Assembly (NCBI RefSeq): GCF_001039355.2
Contig: NW_019775671.1
Coordinates: forward strand, 31,132 to 95,131
Source of the DNA: Lingula anatina
Taxonomy: Eukaryota > Brachiopoda > Lingulata > Lingulida > Lingulidae
Reading direction: 5' to 3'
DNA: 64,000 nt
Shown here: positions 12,631 to 42,508 of the stretch, piece by piece
Position numbering within the stretch: the first letter of the stretch is position 1
Layout of the letters: the number at the start of each line of letters is the position of its first letter
Translations under genes and position numbers: made by a program
The notes under the pieces: generated by a model
The model's database searches: none
Seen by the model: the letters and a program-made list of their open reading frames with translations, nothing else
Told to the model about the DNA's origin: nothing

Positions 12631-14138
12631 CAAAACAGTTTAGTGGATCTTAGCTGCACATTTACAGGATTCTAAGCTTATTAATTGGAGTGTCTGCGTT
12701 GACCAGCAGACAATGACAACTGACCGATCTAGACTCTGTTATCATTAAGTATTAAATGCCATAAGTAGCGTAACAGAGTGATTCAATGATGACCGAGACG
12801 TTTACTTGCTTACTTGCTTTTTAAGGAAGATAATGTCTTCATAAAGAACGTTTATCATTAGTGGACTTTTAAATCTATTTGTAGGTGTGCCTTTTGCATA
12901 TCATTTATCAAATTAGAAAAACATGTGTGCTTGCCTTAACATTTTTAGATTGATGAAAACTTCTCGTTCAAACATCGTTTGACTGAAACTCTCTCTCTCT
13001 TTAATTTCTCTCTGTCCAATAATCCAAATTTTTCTCTTTTATCTTCCCAAATGGATTTGTTTATATACATTACAGCTTTCTAAACCTCGGACGTATATTC
13101 AAGAAGCTCCAATCATAACGCCCTACTAGTGGTCCATAGATATCGAGCGGTGACATTTTGATTGAGCCCGTCGCACAAAGACATTAATTTTTTATTACCA
13201 GTCTATTTGATGAAAGCCCCGGAAGCTGCTTGTCGGAGCGATCATTTGGCAGGCTACAATCGCTTACTCTGAGCTTCACTTCTCATGTGTGTCAGCTTAT
13301 AATGTTCATAACTCCCGTCATGTTGCACTGTCATTAAACGTATCGGTCGCGCCCGAGCAGACGGAGCTGTGCAGTATGTAACTAAGATCGTCTGCTAGAA
13401 TACGTAGCTCTCGGCGCAACTTCGCGCCAAGCGTGAGTGTAATGAAAGACGATTGTGTCGGGTCCTCATTACTAATCCGTACCTTGAGAGGCCTAAAATC
13501 TGTTCAAAAGCAATAAAGTCATCATCAGGGTTGATTTAGACTGTGAAGTAAGTCACGTCAAGCAAATGACGACATTATCTAACATGTTTTTTTTTCTTCT
13601 GAATTTCTGAATTTCTGAATCTGAAGCATCATGCTAGCCCAGTGACGTCACTTAGTCTGTTGGTCTCATTTTGACCCCTATATGAACAAGACTGGCTGTA
13701 TTAGTAAAGTCGAGAACGGTAAAGAGAAGTGTAAGGGGTACGAACCGAAAAACTGCTTGGAGATATAAAGTAAAATTATTTGATTAATGCCCTGCATGTT
13801 GTGAATGTTTCGTGTCAACATAAATCAAACAGAACCTTAAAACGGTAGGCCTATGCTTACAAAAACATGTTACTATACCGCGAACATATTAGGTTTTAAT
13901 GACCACGGTACTTAATATATATATATATATGCTATCTAAAAAGGAGCTTAGTTGAGTTGTGCATTTAAGTTTATAGGTATCCTATCTGGCGTTTTCGCGC
14001 CAACTAGAATTCAAGATAAAAAAAATCAACAACTTTCTTCTTCACGCGGGTCATTGCTTGACCTGTCCTAGCACTTAAATTTTAAGTTTTATGCAATTTT
14101 AAATTAAACAAAGCTCGATTTCACCACCTCTCACTCAA

Positions 14139-14210
14139 GCCGTGATCGTATAGTGGTTAGTACTTCTCGTTGTGGCCGAGACAACCCAGGTTCGAATCCT
14201 GGTCACGGCA
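14139..14210 (+). tRNA. tRNA-His (anticodon GTG)
   Basis: A 72-nt cloverleaf. The acceptor stem GCCGTGA (14139-14145) pairs with TCACGGC (14203-14209), followed by discriminator A. The D-arm contains TAGTGGTTAG (A box). The anticodon stem TCTCG/CGAGA (14165-14169, 14177-14181) encloses the loop TTGTGGC with anticodon GTG at 14172-14174. The T-arm is CCAGG-TTCGAAT-CCTGG (B box). No intron. A short T run (CTTTTG) about 35 nt downstream may end Pol III transcription. All stems pair perfectly, so the gene looks functional. Confidence 0.97.
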
Positions 14211-14872
14211 GAGCTAGGGAACTCTGACACGGTAGGAGAGTAACTTTTGTAACATTTTGATTTCTTTCGCATTTTGTGGTTTGTGTCTGTACATGTCTGG
14301 TGCAATTAAACTACCTCTGTAAAGACGTTTTCTTTCAACACAATGCCATTTCAATAAATACAAATTTTTAACTGGTTCTAGAATGACAAAATTGTTTTAT
14401 TTTAACTTTTAAGTTATGTTAAACTTTTATCAGCTACCTTGTAGTGAGAGCTGTAATTTCCAATTGTAGTCGACACACACTATATTTGGTTATGTAGTTA
14501 AGGTAGACCTGTAAGTAAAAAAAGTTTTTCACTAAGATATGTTTTAAAAAGATACAGTGGGTCGTTGATATGAATAGATATTTTTTTGTTGTTGTTGTTG
14601 TCGAAAAATGATCAATGTATAATAAGGGCTAATCCACATTTATCTGAGAGTTAAAACTTTATAATAAAAAATAAACCAGCAAAACGTATTCTGTGTACTA
14701 GCGGGCTCAAGGTGTTGTTAGTCCTAATTGTGTTCGTTGAGGTTTAAAAACGATGTACCTAGCGACGATTGTGCTAGATGAGTTGAAGAACATTGTAGAC
14801 AACGTATTTAATCAAAACTGCATAGGGAAAAGAAATGATTTTGCTTAAAGAGGAGGAGGGGGGGGGGTGACT

Positions 14873-15005
14873 AACCGCTACAATGGCTACAGATTGATTT
14901 TTCACTATATATTCACGGATATGTCTCTGCTTAAATCCACGGTTATTCTCTGTACTCGCCTCAGATAAAATGTCCACATAATAACGGCGGCCCTGGTAGA
15001 GGGTA
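14873..15005. mobile_element. Inverted-repeat element, copy B (CCCTCTACCAG family)
   Basis: The right end CCCTGGTAGAGGGTA matches copies A and C. The interior CAGATTGATTTTTCAC and ATATGTCTCT matches copy C (42014-42150) in the same orientation. The left terminus is worn (TAACCGCTACAATGGC), so the start is approximate. Confidence 0.55.
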
Positions 15006-16910
15006 GGGGTGACAAGAAGTTCCATACGTAAGCACAAATACTGTACATAGCAGACACCGTAAACAGCAAAGTTAGGACACGTGTCCGCACTAACCAGTTT
15101 GTCCACTAAGCCGCCATTAAGAATGCGCAGATAATGGGTAGAGTTCATCAGAAAAATGTTCAATTTATTTAAGACCTACATGTGACTGGCTTCAAGTTAG
15201 TCGATCATATCGAATTCTTGACATGGAGTAAAAAAAGTTCGGTTAAACGGATAGATTTCCTGAAGGTATACTGGTATACTTAAAGGTATACGCGTTTGAA
15301 AATGTCCCAAAGTCATATTTTCAATGACTACATACCTTGCAAAGCTATTTTTTCCCTATAAAAACCAGAAAACCTCTAAATAAAAAAACTTGACAGTTTC
15401 TTCTGATGTTAAAGGATGTCATGGCGTTCCAAATTACTGGTCAGTCAATAAGAATTATAAAAAGTAATTTTAATATTTATAATTAAAATTATAAAATATC
15501 CAATACAATGTAGGGCAGGGGCGGATCGAGCAGTGATGCACGAGTTGAATAAAATTGCCCTTTTTTTCTCGGAAAATTCATCATGGCGGGAAGTCCCACT
15601 TAGGGTACCTTTAAGAACAGAAAAAATAAAGAAAAAGGACACTGAAGAATTTTTAAGAGGGTTTACTTTTGTAACGTATGACCGTAGGAGGCAATAGGTC
15701 TAGAACTCATTCTCATTTCATAGGTCCATATGAAGAAAAACAGAAAAGTGAAAAATGAAGTTAAATCTAGCTTTTTGTGTAAATCAATGAAAATCTGAAA
15801 ATCCTATAGTAACGAAGGTTTTAACCTTTTTAGTAACAAGAGTTTTTAAAATAACCTTTTGGATAATATTCGCGCGTTATTATTACTAACAAAAATTAAA
15901 TTGCCCTAAAGGGGTATTAAGAGGTGCACGTTTATTTTACTGACACATTTTGCCCTTAACTTCAAGTATATTTTTTACAATCCCTAGCAACGAAGGTTTT
16001 GAAAATTACTCTCTTTGAGAATGCAGTTTTTGCGATGTTTCATGACTCTCACCATATCGTCACCATATCATCTTGCTTATAATGGATATAACTGAAATGA
16101 TGATTTTATCAACAGCTAAAATATTACAAATAATAATAATAATAACAATAATAATAATAATGAGAATGTGAGATGATGCTGTGAGCGACAATAAAGAAGG
16201 TTTAAACTTTAGTCAGTCTATGTTTTTTGTGTGAAAACAGAAAAAAATATCGTAATTTTTTTATTCTTTAAGTTGGTGGACTGGTGGAAGTTAAGTTCCA
16301 CTTGGACAAAGAATTCTTCTACTCGCTTACTTTTAATTTAAAAATTTTTAAATGGACCTTTGTATAGAGAGAATGAGTGTATATGTACACAGGAAGACAT
16401 TCATTTTATTCAATTCATTATTCATAAATCGCATACCTAGGTTGTGAAACGATGGAAGTGTTTCTGTGGTAAATATCAAAATTCAAAACAAAATTCATTA
16501 TTTTAGGATATATGAAATCCACTGGGTAGCTACAACCTGATTAAAATTTTAATTGAGGCCGAGAGGATGGTTGTGTGTTTACGAACTTATTCGAATGACC
16601 TGAAGATGCGGGTCGCTTCAAAACAACGCCAGTCTTAATACGCATAGTTCCCACTAGAGGTAGCACCAGTCAACTGACTCACAGTAAGCCAGGTTGGTTT
16701 TTTACCAAACAGAAATAACAAAAAGTAAAATATTTCATATTGTAACAATTTAAAAAGTTAAATCATTGTGCATTGCTTTACCAAAGAGCACAGAGAGCTC
16801 GTATTATTCAAAATAGTGAATGGGACTGTGATCCGTCTTGAATGACTCAGTTAAGACCGGGTCACGTGATCAGCGGGGACGTTAATGGCGCACCTTTGAG
16901 AGAGACAAGA

Positions 16911-34404
<17,494 letters not shown>

Positions 34405-35495
34405 GACTCTGCTGTCTAGTTTTTGCTGCCATTTCAAGATTTTCTTGTGTTATTGGTCAGTTTTTTTCTCATTTTGATACACTTTCATTTTTTCAGCTGT
34501 TTTGAATTAGAAAGAGACTATATTAGTTCACACTCTAAGTGTACAAATAAGGATTTAGTTGAGGTTCAACAAGTTGACTCTGTCCATCTGCGTTGTGCAA
34601 ATTGCCACTGCCACTGACAAATATTTCTCTGACATTTTTTTTAAAAACAGAAATAGCCATTTTCTGGTAATTATTTTCTTTTCAGTCTTTTTAAGGAGTG
34701 ACTAATGAGTAATCTATATTTTGTACATATTTCTTTATCTGTAAAGTCTGAGCAGTGTAAAAAATTTGCTGTACATCTAACCAGACTTTTTTTTAGCTTT
34801 TTGTACCATAAATTAGTTAGTCTCCCTCCCCTTTACGTATTGGTATACCCAAGATCTAGAATTACAGTGCTTTGAATGCTATGTAGTGTATATTAATACT
34901 CTTCCATTAGATTGTAGTTGATATTTATGGGATCAGCAGGAACAGTTTCATACTAGCTGTACAACAGCTACTTGTAAACATGTATAATTCAATGTACAGA
35001 TACAGCTTCACAAAAATTTAATATGAAATTTACACTCAAGTAGAATTTTTTTGAAGCACATTCCAAGTATTGGCAAAGCTATGTATGTAACAATTGTCCA
35101 TATTATGTTTTAAAAAACATTTGAAAGGTACACATTTTACATGAATATATGTATATTGTGGAAAAAATGTGATTATATACACTTGCTGATATGCTCTGGG
35201 GCCATCTGTTGTTTTAAGGACCAGAAAAGGTTTTAGAAAGCTTCTTTATTAATGTGTAGACAATTCTATTTTAGAAGTATGTACACTGACATAAATGTAA
35301 ATATTGCAATTTAATTTTAATGCTTTTAAAAGACAGTTTTAGAAATTAGTGTCTACCTTTATATGATGCCCAATCATAAACTTGTTAAGATTTTTTTACT
35401 AAGACAAACCAATATTAAGGATGAGTATAACTTAATGTGTCAAGGTTGGAAAATGTAGATAGATATTTTTTCACTGACAACAAATGTAAAATAAA
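34405..35495 (+). other. Neurexin IV 3' untranslated region with polyadenylation signal
   Basis: AT-rich sequence after the TAA at 34402-34404. The first well-placed AATAAA is at 35490-35495, about 1.1 kb downstream and 210 bp before the end of the convergent alkylsulfatase gene. Extent is inferred. Confidence 0.5.
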
Positions 35496-35707
35496 AAATA
35501 CATGGATGATTTAGTGTCTTTTTATTATTATTATATTATTTTATTATTATTTGCTTGATTTTTTAGGCCAATTTTTCCTTTTATCTAAAATATCATTCAT
35601 AAAATCAATTGAAGGCAGCAATGCTGTAAATGTACAGATGCATATTTCCTCCAAGCGGTGTATTAGAAACTTTCTTATTCAATGATTTTCAAATGAGGTC
35701 TGCAATG

Positions 35708-38258
35708 TTAATCCTTGTCTTTTTCAAACAAATCCATGATGTTCCTAAAGCCAAGAACGCCGCCTTCCACTGACAGCTCCCCAGTAGCAATGACTGCCAG
35801 CGCACTTCTCTTATCCGCCAAAATGTCCCGCCAGATGGCGCTAGTTGTCGTCACTCTATGCGTCCACTCCTCTGATTCTCCTTGGACCACGTCCAGTATT
35901 GAATTTCGGATGTGCAATGTGAAATTTTTATTTATATCAGTGAATATGAACGCCAAAGAAGCGTTGACCTCTGCTGCTTCCTCTGCTTTCAATTTAGCTT
36001 TCATTGCTTCGAAAAGGTACCCGAGTGGGGCTTTCCGGATGATAGATTCTCGCGAATCTTTGCGAGGATGGATCGTTAGCGCACCCGCGTCTTCCAAGGC
36101 GTAGGTAAGGTAGTAGTTTCTGCCATTTGAACTCGTCTGTACTTCTGCCAGCCTTTTCATAGCTTGAATTTTTATATCCATTGCTTTTCTGTTCTCGGGA
36201 TACAGTCTAAATACATCTGCTGATAACGCCAAGGCCCACTGGTTGTCTTCTTCATCCAGAGCTTTTTGAGCAGCTGTCAAAGCTGAATCCACTCCCCCAG
36301 CCAACCTGACAATCCGCTCCGCACGAGCTTTTGGTGTCAAAGGTAAGAGGTCAACAGGGTCACCGCTGAACCATCCCATGTAAGAATTGACAACCCCCTT
36401 CACAGACCACCCAACTGTAAAACTCCAGTAAAAACGGATGATCTGCCACCCTAGCGGGAAGTTGAACCTTCTCGACAATTTCATCCGGGAGGAATCCCTT
36501 GTTAAGAAATCGCACGGTTTGGTCGTGGACAAACTGTATAGCGTCTCTGTAGAGGGTGAGAAGGTCAAATATGTTTTGTTCACCTGAATTCAAGTGAAAG
36601 AAATTATTTTACAGATTATTTGATCAAATACTCAGTTTAAAAAATTAGACATCTTTAATTTGCCGGTCTATCATTTCCTGACCTTGTTCATGAAGAGGGT
36701 CCCATTGGGAGAGGGTTAGTGATCACAGTTCACGGGAAATAAAACATCAATCTACAAATCAAGAGTCACGGGAATGGGGTGCTTCACGGACCACTCTACA
36801 TGATATGAACGTTGCACGCATCTCGGGAAAATAAAACGTCACTTTCAGAGTAACGAAAATGCCCAATGGAACCCTCTATTAACATTTAATGTTTATCAAT
36901 CTTAAGTCAAATTGGCGAATAACACTAGCAAGTTGGTTATATAATTAATTCAGCATTAGAAATATATCCTCTAGATCCTCTGTCTGCCATAGTTGTTTAT
37001 ATTAAAATATAAAATCGAAATTCAAGACTACAGGGACGAGAAGTGACAGAGATTTTCGTTAGGGCCGATATTAACATTGTTTGGGCAACTTCTTGGTTTG
37101 GTTGAGGGCACAGGCTTTTCCCATTGTCTGTATGCTTATTAAACATATGTAATGGGGGGGGGGGGGTGCATGTCAGATGTACCTCTCCCGTCCACATTTG
37201 TATTTACATACCGTAAACTGGCCTCGTGTGCGCAGGCACGAGATACTCAGGGTGTAGGTGCCTCATTTTATCCAGGGAGTTTACCCAGTGCAGTAAGTCA
37301 CGTGTCGGAGTGCCGCGGATGGCGTACAGGTTCGGAAACGCTCGGTAAAGATCGTCTGCCGGACAGAGGACGCGTTTTTCTGGAATCCACACCGCCATCT
37401 GGTCTTCTGTCTCCCCAGGAATGTGGAGAAGTTTCACTTCCAATCCTAAACCATAAATCTTTTTTGATATAATTTTATAAATATTGATATAAACTGATCA
37501 GATTTAAGTGATTTGGTTGGAGTTTTACGCCAATACCAAATAGGAGCAAAAAAAGTGCGGTAATCTTTTATGTTTAATTTGGGCTTTCTTAGCCGTTTTG
37601 TGAACCAACTAATTGTAGCTAATGCTGCGAATAGGCCTAATGCCAATTTCAGAGAGAACAGACCTCTGAGAAATTATAAAACAATCTGCTAAGTCCCCAT
37701 TTTGCTGATTAAAATGAATGAAATTGTCGATGAGCAAAATTAAACATATATATACATGACTAAAAAACTTATAAGTACCCACCAGCAATTTTTACTGTCT
37801 TTTCTTCACCATACAAAAACTTGTTCGGCATCACAATGCCTATTGTCTTAGTATCATCGTAATTTAGTTTTAGCCCTATCCCTGAATTAACGTGGTCTGG
37901 TAAGAAAACGCCAAATTGCCTCATAGCACGTATGAAGGTGATGCGACTAACCCTCTCAAAATTGCGTCGCATTAAATCTATCATAGTGTAGTGTGCCCAT
38001 ACTTCTGGCGGATGTTTTGGGTCTTCCAGAAAAGCCTGCAGTTAAAATAAAATGTATTATTTTATAAACCCTTTTAAGGTAATATTCGAGCTATCAGGTA
38101 TCATCTAAAGGGTCTTATTAAACGATCCGTTTGGAAGAAACGCGACAGTTTTCTATTTCAGTTCCAGATAACTTAGCTTCCTCTCTCCATTTTATTAAAA
38201 AAAATATTATTTTTTTAAATAAAAATGGAGAGAGGAAGCTAAGTTATTCACATTCTTG

Positions 38259-38336
<78 letters not shown>

Positions 38337-39936
38337 AAAGAAGTGCTCACTTCTCCTCCATAAATGTGATCAGCATGATTATGTGTATAAATCAAAGCCT
38401 TAATTGGGGACTTTGTGACTTTCCGGAATGCATCATAGACCATGCGGGCACTTTCAAGACTTTCTGTGACGTCCACTACTATAGCGCCCTCAGGTGCTTC
38501 GATCAAAATGGAGTTTGCCAGAGCATATCCAATGGCAACGTAGACCCCGTCTGTCACCTAAAATACGTTTTGCAAAAGAAAAAATAGATAATATTTTTTT
38601 CAACAAAGAAGATATTAATAAAAATAAATAAATAGAATAATCATCACGTATCCTTTTCTCTCTCATAAATTTGTTGAAAAGCAATGGTTAAGGACAGATC
38701 TGTGCCTATGCAATCCATCAGTAATTCAGCATTTAATGCTGAATTACTGATGGATTGCATAGGCACAGATCTGTCCTTAATAAATAATAATAATAAAAAA
38801 AATAATAATCAATTCATTAATATATGATATATATATGTTTTAGTATTGGTAGCTGAAAATGTAAAATGCTATTTAGCTTTTTTTTTAAAGAAAAAAGTTA
38901 TTAATATTATATAATTATTTTTTCTTTTACAGAAATATAAATATAAAATAAAAATTATAGTTGGAGAAGTCAGCGGAGAAGCTATATAATGGGCAATGTG
39001 GGTCGGGAAAAATATGTAGCTTTTTTGCTCATGTAAACTAGAATTTAGTTCCAAAAGGCTGAATTATCAAAGTTAAGTAGTTACCGTATAATGATTCGTT
39101 GTGCAAAAAGGTAGAAAGTTACCATTGCAACCTGTTAATGAGATATTTCAACAGAACATGACAATAAATGGCCACCTTTGCCTTTAAGGTCAATAATAAT
39201 TTTTATATTTTTTCTGTTACTAAATCCGCTTTTATATGCACTTGGCCACCTCTACGGAGGACTGGTAAATAGCGTTCTATATTTTGACCCATTGGTGCTG
39301 GTACTAGAACATATAGGTCACACTAAACAGGTTTTATTGACATGACACACAAACAGCAATTTCTATATTTTCGAAGATGCCAGTTGAATAAACTAAGTGA
39401 ATGGTCGCTTTGAAAGTGTTTTTGAATTTCTAGTAGAACTAAACGTCACAATACACGGATTATATCTGCTCTAATTAAAGGAGACAGAGAGCAGATTTTG
39501 AGGCAGAAATGGCATGCACCTGTGAAATTGATATGCCATATAGGACAGATAAATATCATTAACAACAAAACACATTATCAAGTGGTGTGTGTGTCACCAG
39601 TGTGTGTGTGTGTGTGTGTGTGTGTGTCTAAGTATGTGTGCACGAACCATGCGTTTAAAAATGCTCACGTTATCATGAGTTAATCCAGTACTGATTTGTT
39701 TTGAGGCAACCCGCCCCTCAAATGACTGAGACCTCCACCGAAAAGCCTACCTTGACTACGCTTTGTTTAAATTCCCCTGTAAGTCCTCGTAATCGCTCAG
39801 AACCCATGGGCTTCAAGTCTCCAAGGACATCTCCTGGCTTGGGGACGGTCTCTCTCCAATCTTTGGCGTATTTATAGACAAAATAAGCCACAAGGATGCC
39901 GAGGACGATTCTGATGACAAGCCCACCAGTCTCCAT
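35708..39936 (-). CDS. Membrane-anchored SdsA1/BDS1-type alkylsulfatase, frameshifted
   Basis: Five exons, right to left: 39751-39936, 38351-38557, 37783-38035, 37212-37445, 35708-36583. The first encodes an N-terminal membrane anchor (LVIRIVLGILVAYFVYKYA). The second carries the metallo-beta-lactamase zinc motif THNHADH in ALIYTHNHADHIYGG. The third has VSRITFIRAMRQFGVFLPDH, the fourth FPNLYAIRGTP and EYLVPAHTRP, and the last a helical dimerisation region and an SCP2-like C-terminal domain. The order matches bacterial SdsA1 and yeast BDS1, which cleave primary alkyl sulfates to alcohol and sulfate. In the last exon the frame breaks near 36411-36421: the conserved block runs LLEFY in the frame entering from exon 4, then continues VGWSVKGVVNSYMGWF in another frame. 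The pieces total 1756 nt, one base off a multiple of three. A 5-nt loss from a repeated ACAGT would explain it. Sequencing error, allele or pseudogene are all possible. Without the break the protein would be about 587 residues. Confidence 0.85.
38168..38247. repeat. 80-bp hairpin in an alkylsulfatase intron
   Basis: The left arm ATAACTTAGCTTCCTCTCTC... (38168-38193) is the exact reverse complement of 38222-38247: 26 bp perfect with an AT-rich loop. A (TA)n tract (38261-38300) and a (GA)n tract (38301-38334) follow directly, ending 17 nt before the exon 2 donor. Confidence 0.85.
38688..38780. repeat. Perfect 93-bp palindrome
   Basis: Two 46-bp arms with no mismatch around a single central base (38734). 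The left arm starts TTAAGGACAGATCTGTGCC and the right arm ends with its reverse complement. It lies in the first intron of the alkylsulfatase gene. Perfect arms with essentially no loop imply either a very recent event or a foldback sequencing artefact. Confidence 0.9.
39593..39627. repeat. (GT)n microsatellite
   Basis: About 14 GT units in the first intron of the alkylsulfatase gene, interrupted once by CACCA. Confidence 0.9.
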
Positions 39937-40897
39937 TGTCTCTAGACATATATATTATCTGACAGAGCGCAGATTATCAAGGACCTGCTTATTTTGCACC
40001 CTGGAACTCAAAGTCCGTGGCGAACATTCCAAGTTGGACTATGAAGTGGACGGGGAATATTTGTACTTACGTTTCCTCTCTGAGTTTTGCAGTTGTTACG
40101 ATGATAGTTCAATTAGCCAGAGTCGCTTCCTTACTGAGCATTTATTGCTCCGTGTCTGTAATACGTAAGCACGTAATGCTAAACTAAGAAGAGTCAAAAT
40201 TTTTACTCTAATATTCAAAGTAGTTTCGCAAGATGCTAAAGAATTTAGGCGCTCTTCTGAAGCAACACACCAAGCTGAGCTTAAATCGAAGCAGCTAAAC
40301 CGATATAGATTGAGGAAAAAAACCCATCTGATTTGTCGATGTCTTGAATATTTGCCTCACCCCAAAACAAAATCATGTTGGCCGTATTATTGTTCAATTT
40401 GGCTAAAATGAAAAGACACTCCTGCTACTGAACAATGCAAAAAGAAACCACGCAATGTAAACAGGAGTTTTTACTATGGATTCAAATTCGCCGGTTTTGT
40501 TCATAATGTAGTTCTGAATGCGTTTGAAAAATCCATTATTAATGTCACGAGAGGTAATTTGAACATTTCCTCACTCTACAACTAAGATACGAGTTATTGC
40601 TCTTCAATATTTTGCCGTCAATCAAATCTCCTTCTTGGCTAAAATAAAAATGAATAAGTAAAGAAATAAATGAAAAGATATTAACATGATGTTAAAATTT
40701 AATTCGTTCCAGTTTCGTCTTCTTCAAATATCCTTAATCCGCCAAGCAGACGGGTCTGGAGTTTGCAAATCTCAAATTGCACAACTGATGATCGACTAAA
40801 AAGGAATGAAGTGTAAGATTTTAAACGCACGATTTTTGCATAAAAGTTTCTTGTTGAACATCCCTATGGATAAGTAATACTTTTATGGCAAGTGTCA

Positions 40898-40926
40898 CAG
40901 GGGCGGATCCAGGATTATTTGAGCGT

Positions 40927-40957
<31 letters not shown>

Positions 40958-41231
40958 GGGGGGGGGGGGNNNNNNNNNNNNNNNNNNNNNNNGGGGAGTG
41001 CAGATTCAAAGCCGACCCTCCCCACTTGGCGTGGGGTGTGGGGCCCCCAAAAAATTTGGTATTTAAGAGGGCGACCGGTGCCATTTGGTGTGATTTAGAA
41101 CTATGATTCACCTAGTAAAAATTGTAATTTCAAGAAAAGACCATTGGTGTGATTTTTTTTCAGAAATTGAAGAGGGGGGGGGGGGGGGAGGGGTCAGGAC
41201 CCACCTGACACCCTCCCTAAATCCGCCACTG
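40898..41231. mobile_element. hAT-like MITE with CAGGGGCGGATCCAG termini
   Basis: Starts CAGGGGCGGATCCAGGATT and ends TAAATCCGCCACTG, an inverted pair seen on many invertebrate short hAT elements. GTGTCA occurs on both flanks (40892-40897 and 41231-41236), partly overlapping the right end. The interior has a GT/G homopolymer of about 50 bases running into 23 Ns (40970-40992), so the true length is unknown. Confidence 0.65.
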
Positions 41232-42013
41232 TGTCAGGAAAGTACTGTTTATCGCAGGGAAATATTAGTTGAATATATATATATTTTTTTTGCGGAGAAA
41301 TCACCTTTATTCGAGTTAAATTGCTTTTCACCAACCCGTGCTTCCGTTTTCTCTCGAAATGCAGTTCAGGTAGCGTTAGGTATACGATAGTCTACATCCA
41401 CGTTTTACTCGACACCTATTTTAATACTTAAACTGTTGTTCTTTTTAACTCAAATCTTGACTGAACGGATTTTCTACTTGCTATTAGCTGAAACTTATAT
41501 GAACAGTATCAAACTCGAATCCTCACGTAAATGGAACAAAATATCAGAATTACGCAATCTGAATACAAGGGAGAAATTTTACGATAGGGGAAAAAAACAT
41601 CACATACGTTAAGAACATCGGTTTTATCATGGACCAACGATTTAATGGATAAGATCTGGATCCTAGGTAAATTTACCTACACTCCTTCCCAGTTCGACTG
41701 CTTTCAAAATAATGTTTTTCCCTCAAGTTAAAAAAAAAAAAAAAAAAAAAACACCAGCGTACGCGTCTTGTGCTCGGCATTGTATTAGTTTTTAAAGCAC
41801 GATGAAAAAGTTCTAATTACCTTCAACACCCACTTAGATAAGAAATGCTATCACTGGTTCAAACAGACCCACCTAAAGTTTCAGGGGTCAACTGGAAACT
41901 ATCCTCTATTATCAGCTCATTCTGCAAATAGATTGTAACATCTTTGAACTTGGGGGTGAACCGACCGAAATCCCTCGCCATGTTGCTCAAGATATCCTAC
42001 CGTGCAAACCACC

Positions 42014-42150
42014 TACCCTCTACCAGTGCGGCAGATTGATTTTTCACATGTATTCACAGATATGTCTCTAGATAAATAGAAACTAATTTTGGTCTGTCGC
42101 CTCAGCAAAAAAAATGTCCACAATAATAACTGCGGCCCTGGTAGAGGGTA
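42014..42150. mobile_element. Inverted-repeat element, copy C (CCCTCTACCAG family)
   Basis: A 137-bp copy with both termini intact: TACCCTCTACCAG at the left and CTGGTAGAGGGTA at the right, TA at each edge. The interior matches copy B in the same orientation (CAGATTGATTTTTCAC, ATATGTCTCTAG, TGTCCACAATAATAAC). Confidence 0.7.
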
Positions 42151-42204
42151 CATACAACCCGAGGTGGAATTGGTAATATTATCATTTTTGTGATGCAGTT
42201 ACGT

Positions 42205-42296
42205 TACTCTTACCAGGGACGCAGATGAATTGGGCACTTTCCTCACAGCAGAGACATACCTGTGAATATCTGGTATCAGCGTCTCTGGTAAAGGGG
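42205..42296. mobile_element. Related, shorter inverted-repeat element, copy D
   Basis: TACTCTTACCAGGGACGC at the left and GCGTCTCTGGTAAAGG at the right form an inverted pair. CTGTGAATATCTGG inside echoes copy A (CAGTGAATATCTAG). It lies only 54 bp from copy C and is probably a diverged member of the same family. Confidence 0.5.
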
Positions 42297-42502
42297 CAGT
42301 CAAGTTACGCTTTATTCTAACATATAATTAGAGATCTACGTTCGAATGTAGAATCAAGCCACCTTAACAAAGTTGTACCAAAAGTGATCACCAGGCTCAT
42401 GAATCCGTGCACGTTACCGTATCCAAATTTAAAATTTACTTTGAAAATCACGTCTGAATTTCAGCAATGAAAACACAAGACCAAAGTTAACTCGACATAC
42501 CT

Positions 42503-42508
42503 TTTATT
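42503..42508 (-). promoter_or_regulatory. Probable polyadenylation signal of the ATP synthase c gene
   Basis: A minus-strand AATAAA (plus TTTATT), about 475 nt beyond the stop codon. It is the first such signal found downstream on that strand at a typical distance. Motif only. Confidence 0.4.

Larger units (their letters stand above)
11708..16910. other. Intergenic stretch between the C7orf31 homologue and neurexin IV
   Basis: About 5 kb of AT-rich DNA holding the tRNA-His gene (14139-14210), two copies of an inverted-repeat element (12508-12630, about 14873-15005), a fragment starting CAGGGGCGGATCGAG near 15526 that resembles a hAT-type terminus, and a (TAA)n run near 16133-16161. A palindromic TGACGTCA (13643-13650) matches the CRE consensus. 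The open frames here (such as 12123-12320, 14774-15163 and 15445-15642, minus) have no domain and overlap repeats. No protein gene is supported. Confidence 0.6.
39937..42502. other. Intergenic stretch between alkylsulfatase and ATP synthase c
   Basis: Holds a hAT-like element with a poly-G/N gap (40898-41231), a poly-A run near 41730, two inverted-repeat elements (42014-42150, 42205-42296) and otherwise unrecognised AT-rich DNA. The upstream part should contain the alkylsulfatase promoter. No protein gene is supported; the glycine-run open frames at 40885-41106 are translations of the poly-G tract. Confidence 0.6.

Noticed and set aside
35715-36104. 129-codon plus-strand frame opposite the alkylsulfatase last exon
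   Set aside because: Shadow of the coding exon on the other strand; no homology of its own.
40885-41111. Glycine- and proline-rich open frames
   Set aside because: They are translations of the poly-G tract and the N gap in a transposon relic.
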